Part shown: in pieces, positions 57,209-64,000 of the stretch
Position numbering within the stretch: the stretch's first letter is position 1
How the letters are laid out: each line of letters begins with the position of its first letter
Assembly (NCBI GenBank): GCA_949358305.1
Contig: OX442323.1
Coordinates: 2,976,001 to 3,040,000 of the forward strand
Length of the DNA stretch: 64,000 bases
Source: Strigamia acuminata
Lineage: Eukaryota; Arthropoda; Chilopoda; Geophilomorpha; Linotaeniidae
Direction of reading: 5' to 3'
Made by a program: the position numbers and the translations under genes
Notes under the pieces: model-generated
Told to the model about the DNA's origin: nothing
Seen by the model: the letters and a program-made list of their open reading frames with translations, nothing else
The model's database searches: none

Positions 57209-57591
57209 TGGGAAAATGCTATGTTTTCACGTCATAACTTTGGGAGTTGATAAACAAAAGTAATATTTGCTTTTGTATGGTTCATTAAACGTGTTTGTCG
57301 AGCAAACTGACTCTTTTACAACGCGGGTCTAAATTGAACAAAACGACTAAAATAAATGTCTAAATTGAACAAAACGCCCAAAATAAACGCCTAAATTGAA
57401 CAAAACGACTAAAATAAATGTCTAAATTGAACAAAACGACTAAAATAAATGTCTAAATGGAACAAAACTACTAAAATAAACGTGTTTTGGAAAAATGCAA
57501 TGTTTTCACGTCAAAACTTTGGGAGTTGATAAACAAAAGTAATATTTGTTTTTGTATGGTTCATTAAACGTGTTTGTCGAGCAAACTGACT
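57209..57591. repeat. 31-bp minisatellite bracketed by a 104-bp direct repeat
   Basis: Positions 57209-57312 and 57488-57591 match with few differences (offset 279), including GTTTTCACGTCA, TTTGGGAGTTGATAAACAAA and CGTGTTTGTCGAGCAAACTG. Between them lie CTTTTACAACGCGGGTCT and about five units of the AAACGACTAAAATAAATGTC minisatellite. The exit sequence seen at 53.7 and 55.7 kb is missing. Confidence 0.85.
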
Positions 57592-58346
57592 ACCGTATTG
57601 ATTTTGTACTAAATAAAAAATTTAGTCGCAGATTTATTTTTAATTCCGTATTCAGTTTGCAATCCACGTAAAGAAGTGGGGAAACCTTTTTTCCACGTTT
57701 CCTCAACTCCATGAATTAGAATTTTCAATAACTTTGATTTGTCGTTACATTCGGTAAAGAGTTAGCACTGTGTGTTAACATGAATTGACGTTCTTGAATG
57801 TAACTCCGTTTTGACCACTGAAGATAATCCTTTGAAAGCGCCATTAAAAATTACTTTATGGATGTAACTCGTGCTAAAAGATAACTTTAGGTATTAACAC
57901 GAGTTTCTCGTGTCGAAAAATCGTCTGGCTGCATGATGAAACTCGTGGCAAGACCATAAGACAACCTTGTAAAGATTTTTGTCGTGTCAGGAGAGTCAAA
58001 ACAGAATTTTACGCGAAATTCTCGTGTTAAATCTCATCCGACATTGCGAATCTAGATCCATGATCGGTGTGAACACTGATCTCGGTTCACAAATCTAGAT
58101 CCGTGTGTCCAACAACTCGGTTTGCCAATCGCGTTCCCACAACTCGATTCAACGATTGGATCCGGATTTGATTCCGATTCGGATAGATACAGACTTGTGC
58201 CTGCACAGTCAAGCAGGCACAAGTCTGTATCCATCGTTTGTAAGAACACATGGCGAATTTTTTTTTAAATGGCCGCAAGAAGTAGAATAAACCAGCAAAT
58301 TGTTTGGTTTTATTCAAGTACATTAAATAAAGTTTAAAAAATTCAT
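57592..58346. other. Gene-free stretch
   Basis: Repeated words (GGTGTGAACAC, AATCTAGATCC, and an inverted GACTTGTGCCTGC...GCAGGCACAAGTC near 58190-58230) suggest a decayed TIR element, incomplete here. Confidence 0.45.
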
Positions 58347-58579
58347 TATACTCAAAACCACCACAACGTTGATCAATTTCAGCCTGTTTACGCCTAACTG
58401 TGTTCTGTGTTCTACGATCTACTACGTGGAAAAGTAGTTCTGTGTCAAAACATCACCTTTGACAATGTTTGTAATCGATCACAATGTCTGGAGTTCGAGT
58501 ACAATTCTGGTGTTATGAGCTACTTTTTTGTGTCCCTACACCAGTGAAATAGATCAACGTTGTGGTGGTTTTGAGTATA
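58347..58579. mobile_element. CTATACTC-family TIR element, copy 4, inverted orientation
   Basis: The arms 58347-58381 and 58545-58579 match at 34 of 35 positions: outer TATACTCAAAACC, inner CACAACGTTGATC. The family signature CTTTTTTGTGTCCCTACACC lies beside the right arm, so this copy is inverted relative to copies 1-3. Its left inner part (ACGCCTAACTGTG, GGAAAAGTAGTTC) matches the inverse of copy 2. Confidence 0.85.
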
Positions 58580-59002
58580 GGTGTGTTCAATCTTATATGG
58601 ATTTCCAAAATCCTGATTTTCTTGATTTTCAGAAGTCAAGTAAATTGGATTTCAACTTTGAATGATCTTAAAATTTTACAAAATCCAACTGTTGCACATG
58701 CGCATTTAGAACCGTTGGAAAACTGTCTGTTTACAAATGTGGCCAAAATATCGCAATTTTCCCAATAGCAATTGCAACTTGCTCAATTTCAATTATAAAA
58801 TTGCAAACAAAAATAACTCCTCCGATCGCTCTATGTGCAATTCAAGATGGCTGAACGTCAACTTAGAAATCAAGGAAAGCGACCCTACACGTGGATTTCC
58901 CAAAACCAGATTTTCTGAAATCTGATTTCGTTTCTATGACGTAAAAACCGTCACTTCCAGTCTCCAAAAATCAGCAAAATCCATTTAAGATTGAACGCAC
59001 CT
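58579..59002. mobile_element. AGGTGYGTTCAATC TIR element abutting copy 4
   Basis: Left end AGGTGTGTTCAATCTTATAT; inverse of the right end AGGTGCGTTCAATCTTAAAT; both continue GGATTT. Length 424 bp, no coding sequence. It starts within one or two bases of the CTATACTC element, so one probably targeted the TA at the edge of the other. Confidence 0.75.
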
Positions 59003-60519
59003 ATTGTTCACTGGTCGTGGTCAGGTTGATTTATCGATTGAATCAACTTTGGTGTGAACAACATAATTTAGAAGAATATTTGAACTCTGTTCAGTTGGAT
59101 CCGATCGGGCAGATCTAGATCCGTTGGTGTGAACATGGTATAAAACGGCACAACAAACTCATGTCACGCTTTATTGAATTCAATTACTTTTTGTCTAAAT
59201 TTTCGTATCGCACTTTGAATCTGATTGGTGATTCGCCGACTCATTCAAATAATCGTCCCAACCCAAACTGAAACTCAAAAAAAGAAAAAAGAAAGAAAAA
59301 GCAGAACATGAAAACACAATCCCATCGAATGCATTCATCAGATGATACGATAACGGCGTTTCTTTTTCCTTTCAAGCAAATGAACCATTGTAGCCGTGAC
59401 GAAAATCCCCGGAGAAAAAAGGGCAAATGTTTTCCGCGCACACGAGGGAAGCAAAAGTTTACCATACTTGCTTATCGAGTCTAAAGAGAAAAGATGGAAG
59501 CAAAACTTCTTGCCGTCGTGCACATTTCTGCACTGCTGGCACTTTCCCTTGCCAACAAAATGCCAATACTTTCTGTCTCATTGCCAAGTCGCACGTGAAG
59601 ACACATATTATTTATAAGGTCCCTCTGTATCCCATCTTTATTATTCTCCAACTCAGCTTCTTTCGCAACAAATCATAGCCGCAAAACGCAAGAAAAATCG
59701 TCCAAATTGCGCGTCCGCGTCACGACGCATTGCTATTTTCATTCCTCATTAGCGAGTTAATTTATTTTACCATTTCCGTCGTTCCACGTTCGAACACAAC
59801 TCCCTTAAATGACTTCCCAAACCCAATGTGGTCACGAGCTCTTAGCAAATTGCACACCAATGTCCATTTGTTACAGATGCCAGTGTCCATTGCACGGACG
59901 ATGTCAATACCGTGGACGCCGCCCCCTCGTGTTGCCCACGGGTGACACAATTAAACGACACAATCACGTTGGCCCGTGTTCCGAGCCAGGTTTGCGGGAG
60001 CCCAACTTGACATGTTACAAATGGTTAACGACTCTCTTTTCGGCCTCATATTTTTCACTGTCCAATTAACTATTACGGTCAATCTGTAAGCCGTCCTCAT
60101 TAATTATGCACCAGTGCGCTCACCTTCAAACACAAGTGAGGAAATGAAATATTTTCTTCTAACGAAAACTAAAGGGGAAAAAATACTTCCCTGCAGTACG
60201 GCCGTTTTAAGTTCCATGATTTACCCGGTCCGCTCGGTCTATCTTTTAATACTATTGTTAGGGCAAGACAGGAGACCTGGTCAAGAGTGATGTCATTGAA
60301 TCTCTATGGATTTTTATGCCATCTGGCAAATAAACTTAACGGAGCTAAACAGAAGGGAAGTTTTTTTCCGTCGTTTCGATTTTTGAAAGTTTGCAACTAA
60401 TTTTATAGAGGGCACTAGTTGTGAACAGTGAAAAAATGTATTTTTTTTACAAACTAGTGGTAAATGCGAAAAGCTGTTAACTGAAGCGCTCTTTCTTCGG
60501 CAGCAAAGCCAGCATAATA
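59003..60519. other. Gene-free stretch
   Basis: GC-balanced patches (59390-59620, 59800-60020) have short open frames on both strands without recognisable domains. No splice pair is convincing. Confidence 0.4.
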
Positions 60520-60724
60520 AGGTGCGTTTCATAATTATAAATCCACCCACAAATTTTGTGTCACAGCCAAACATTCTTCCCAACAATAAAATTCTTTATA
60601 TTGTTTGCTTATAACATGTGTTTTTACAAGATTTTAAGAAGTTTTCGTTGAAAGGAAATTTTTTTTTATATTGTTATAGCAAAAATGTAATTTTTAGGTG
60701 TTGCATAATTATAAATCCACATTT
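60520..60724. repeat. Left TIR of the Tc1-like element
   Basis: Contains ATAATTATAAATCCACCC at the outer end and CATAATTATAAATCCACAT at the inner end, the likely paired transposase-binding sites (inference). Confidence 0.85.
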
Positions 60725-60748
60725 GGTTTCTATTAAATTTTTTTATTT

Positions 60749-61744
60749 TCAATAACCTATTGAACCACCTTTCTTTTCAATAACCTTAATCATTCTGTTA
60801 TGCATGGAATTGACTAGATTTTGCATTGTCTCAGTTGAAATTTCTTCCCATTTCACTATAATTGCAAGTTTTAACTCCTCAATTGATTCATATTGCTTTC
60901 CTCCTTGATATACTGATCTGGCAAGTATTCCCCATAGGTTTTCTATGGGATTCAAGTCAGGGGAACATGCTGGCCACTCCATTACTTGCACTCCATTGTC
61001 CAAAAACCACTGAAATGTTGTTCGGGCATTGTGGATCGGCACGTTGTCCTGTTGAAATTCCCAAAATGGGCCACCAATTTGCTCTCCAAATGGCATAAGT
61101 TGTTCGTCAAGCAACTGTTGGTATGAATTAGCATTCATTCGACCACTGACAAAGGCAATATTACTTTTACCATTCCATCCAAACGCTGCCCAAATCATAA
61201 CCGATCCTCCACCTTGCTAGGGTTTTGAAAAAATCTGTTCGTCTTTGCGTAAATCGTGCCAGTAATATTGCCATCCATCTGGGCCATCCAAATTAAACTT
61301 TTTTTCATCACTGAACACTACTTTATGCCATTCCTTCTGCCAACACACTTTATCTTTTGCAAATTCCACTCTTTTCACCTTGTGTCTTGGTTTCAGAGAT
61401 GGAGTGGTTTTTCTCTTCTTCTACACTAAGTGTTGACAGTTGCTCACAACTCTGGAGAGTGTAGATTTTGAAACATTAATGTCTGGACGTTTTGATAACT
61501 CCCCTAAGGTCACATTTGAATTGGAAATTTCACGTAAAATCGTTCGTTTTTGGCGGTCTTGTAGCTTTGATGGTCGACCACTGTGAATTTTGGTGCCATA
61601 TTTGTCTCTCAATTTCACATAACTGTTGATAAGACCATGACTTCTGTCCAAAAGTCTTGCTATTTCTCTGTTGGATGTATTCTGTTCACTTAAGATTGAT
61701 ATTTGTCCTTTTTCAAATTCAGAAAGTGGTAATCCACGAGGCAT
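60749..61744 (-). pseudogene. Tc1/mariner transposase, DD34E, interrupted by two in-frame TAG codons
   Basis: From ATG at 61744 the minus frame starts MPRGLPLSEFEKGQI and shows the helix-turn-helix part (NREIARLLDRS, then STLSRVV), a GRPSK motif, and the catalytic triad. The first Asp is in VVFSDEKKF (codon 61307-61309). The second Asp is in QQDNVPIHNA (61046-61048). The Glu is in NPIENLWG (60941-60943), with 34 residues between the last two. Length is about 331 codons, usual for Tc1. TAG stops lie at 61421-61423 and 61217-61219; there is no frameshift and every other landmark is intact. The protein would cut and paste the element at TA sites; as read it is dead unless TAG is suppressed. Confidence 0.92.
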
Positions 61745-61885
61745 GGTTAAAATGAATGCACGGCAAAAATGAAAGCGAAAGTAACAAATGTGACAGTTAG
61801 AAAACATTTAAAAAACGTCATTATAATTAGCTAGAAGCACCCTCTACGATCCGTTAAAAAAACTATCGCCCACAACCTTAGAACC

Positions 61886-62090
61886 AAATGTGGATTTATA
61901 ATTATGCAACACCTAAAAATGACATTTTTGCTATAACAATATAAAAAAAAATTTCCTTTTAACGAAAACTTCTTAAAATCTTGTAAAAACACATGTTATA
62001 ATCAAAGAGTATAAAGAAATTTATTGTTGGGAAGAATTTTTGGCTGTAACACAGAATTTGTGGGTGGATTTATAATTATGAAACGCACCT
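61886..62090. repeat. Right TIR of the Tc1-like element
   Basis: Inverse of 60520-60724 with scattered substitutions, ending GTGGATTTATAATTATGAAA then CGCACCT. Confidence 0.85.
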
Positions 62091-62092
62091 TA

Positions 62093-63445
62093 GTTTTGCT
62101 GGAGTTTTAAGGGGCAGAAAATTTGCATTTAGCATAATTAATTAAATAAATGACCAATGACTTATAATTTCACCCGAGTTAAGGTTCAGTATGATATAAA
62201 CAAAATCACGAATTTATAGCAAAAAAATGGATAGGAAAAAAAATTTTTCTATTCAAGAAGGAGATTGTCCATAAATCCGTATAGCCTCATGCCTCCAAGG
62301 GTTAAAAGCAGAAGAGTGTTGAAATAATTGGGTGGAAATAAGACAAAATTTTAATTGCAATTTCCTCATAAAACCCAAAAATTCACCCACAGACAGACAC
62401 AAAAACGAAACAATCCCTCACACATTCACAGGCATGTTTTCGTCGAAAAACCAAATAAAAACAAACTTTGAATGCGCCTTTTTTTCTTATTTCTTTCCTT
62501 CTATCTGCATTCACATTACTGCCACCTATTGCACAAAAGAATGAAACTTAAAGCATCGCTGGTATGCGTCAATTGATTGTGAACCAACCTTAGACGAGGA
62601 AATGTTTTAGTCAGCAAAGCTCACAAGAAATACTCAAGAGACATCACACCCAAAAAAGAAAAAGAAAAAAAAATATTTCCTCAATTCCTAGTCGACTTTA
62701 ATTCAACTAATTTTATGCATCACTAATAAAATTCATTCTCTAACGATTCCCGATTCACTTCTTAATCATTCGAGCGCATTGCTACAATGCATTACCCTAA
62801 ATGCCACTATCCATTTCAATCATAGAGACATTTTAATCGTTGGGAGCTTATGAAATAATCCCCTGCCCAATTGAAAATTACTATTCCCATAAAAATAAGC
62901 CACCCCTTCAACGTCCGCTCACATCCAAACACTTTTTATTGCAATCACGGACCATGTAGTTTGATATTTATTTTCTGCAACAAGCTCAAAACTGTTTACA
63001 CAGCCCTCTCGGGAGACAAGTCAGCAAGTAGTAAATTGAAACAACATTTCTCAACCCTTCTTTAACTCATTACACTCAACTGCTATTTACGAGCAACTTA
63101 AATTTTCGTTGGTCATTACGATAACGATACGAGTACAGCTTTACGCGGCACAATTATTCACAAAACCATCAGATACCTGAGACACTGTCATAAAAACAGG
63201 ACCTAGCACACCTTTATCTCTCCATTCCAACGCCCAAGCGCACTTTTACAGCCAACACATACACTGTTTTACGCCCACGTTTCCCAGAAGGCAACTTTAA
63301 CTTTAAAACGCAAAAAATAATAATCAGCCATTAGTCGATTTTGCGAGAATGGTTTTCTCAAAGAGGATTAAATTGCAAGTACTTTTTCGAGTAGATACTA
63401 ACCACAAATAAGACAGTTGTATGCGTTACTGCGATTTGGTAACTA
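62093..63445. other. Gene-free stretch
   Basis: No gene or element is recognised in this AT-rich sequence. Confidence 0.45.
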
Positions 63446-63715
63446 CCGTATTTCTTCAAATTAAAGTCGCAGCTTATAATTGCAAACGCAATTTTTTGTC
63501 GTGACTTCTAAATGTCAAAATTGAGAAAACACATAAAAACGTCAAAATCATGAGCAAATGGACTTAAAAACGTCAAAATCATGAGAAAATGAGGCCATTT
63601 TTAACCGGAAATGTTCACAATAACAAAGTATTTGCGTATTTCTGCATTTCCGGTTCGTTATAGTGAAATTTCGTAATAATGAAAGTTCGTTATGACGAAA
63701 TAATTTAACGTGAGA
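63446..63715. repeat. CCGTATTTCTTC MITE end followed by a CGTTATA-type MITE fragment
   Basis: TA then CCGTATTTCTTCAAATTAAA, GTCGCAGC at the left, as in copy B4 at 24000. A short tandem pair AAAAACGTCAAAATCATGAG lies at about 63535-63590. From 63655, TTCGTTATAGTGAAATTTCG and TTCGTTATGACGAAA resemble the CAGTCRAACCTC family. No right end is visible for either. Confidence 0.5.
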
Positions 63716-63721
63716 AATAGG

Positions 63722-63870
63722 GCGGTATTGGTACCGGGATTCAGTACCAGTCTTGGTACCAAGGTTTTTTTTCTGTCGGTACTGAGGGCCGGTACTAGTA
63801 CCGTAAGCTTTTCTTGGTACCAGAACCGTCCCTCACCCCGGAACCGGAACCGGTACTTTCCATCATCATA
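63722..63870. repeat. GGTACC-rich palindromic repeat
   Basis: Many GGTACC, GTACCGG and CCGGTACT words on both strands within about 150 bp. It resembles the patch at 38180-38268. It may be a small TIR element, but its ends are not defined. Confidence 0.45.
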
Positions 63871-64000
63871 AGCAACACACCGCCACCTACTATCAGCATT
63901 TCTAATAATGTAGGAGGTGACAAATTTTATCTCACTCTTTATACAGGGTGTTTCTTTAAGACTCCCCAGTCAATTTCCAGAATAAGTACTGTATATGCTT

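Larger units (their letters stand above)
60520..62090 (-). mobile_element. Tc1-like transposon with about 200-bp TIRs
   Basis: A 1571-bp element with TA on both sides (60518-60519 and 62091-62092). It starts AGGTGCGTTTCATAATTATA and ends in the inverse. The TIRs run about 205 bp, to GTGGATTTATAATTATGCAA and its partner at the inner edges. In each, the outer word AATTATAAATCCAC is repeated near the inner edge, a direct-repeat-in-TIR layout known for long-TIR Tc1 elements. The TIRs differ at several positions. Confidence 0.92.

Noticed and set aside
58060-59140. GGTGTGAACAC and AATCTAGATCC words as the ends of a large TIR element
   Set aside because: The words at the two sides do not form a clean inverted pair, so boundaries cannot be set; noted only as probable decayed repeat.

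Overview
The window looks like AT-rich nuclear DNA from an invertebrate animal (inference). It has long non-coding stretches and dense small DNA transposons with TA or 8-bp target-site duplications. It also has A/T-tract minisatellites, one Tc1/mariner transposon and a very young Ty1/copia retrotransposon cluster. There is no operon structure, rRNA or tRNA, and no host gene that I can name. The species cannot be told from the sequence.

Layout. 1-26 kb: gene-poor DNA with hAT-like and TA-flanked MITEs (893-2059, 4535-4887, 6434-6684, 7538-7834, 10015-10469, 11855-12128, 15262-15483), a five-element nest (21150-22146), and minisatellites at 13553-14285, 18728-19290 and 20130-20400. One candidate host exon lies at 16086-16248 (minus), with a CpG-rich block upstream of it. 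A relic copia RNase H fragment sits inside a MITE at 24000-24308. 26.05-35.87 kb: a concatemer of one copia family, ordered LTR, full gag-pol, LTR, RT/RNase H remnant, LTR, LTR, gag-PR-IN remnant, 3'-clipped LTR. It interrupts a minisatellite and is bracketed by a 594-bp direct duplication of host DNA. 36-60 kb: more minisatellites, foldback and TIR elements (37736-38491, 39973-40221, 43169-43958, 44709-45009, 45930-46099, 47546-47872, 50515-50947, 52261-52632, 53906-54227, 58347-59002), and a second candidate exon at 56836-57037 (minus). 60520-62090: a complete Tc1-like element with about 200-bp TIRs; its DD34E transposase is broken only by two in-frame TAG codons.

How it fits together. Only copy A of the copia cluster (1378 codons, open) could supply proteins. 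Copies B and C lack complementary parts and could at most be mobilised by it. The other elements are non-autonomous. Three observations stand out. First, the copia array has junctions that look like unprocessed cDNA ends. Second, a small TIR family differs strongly between copies while its two arms match within each copy. Third, sequence-unrelated minisatellites have unit lengths (10, 20, 21, 31 bp) close to whole turns of the DNA helix, and several lie inside inverted-repeat elements.
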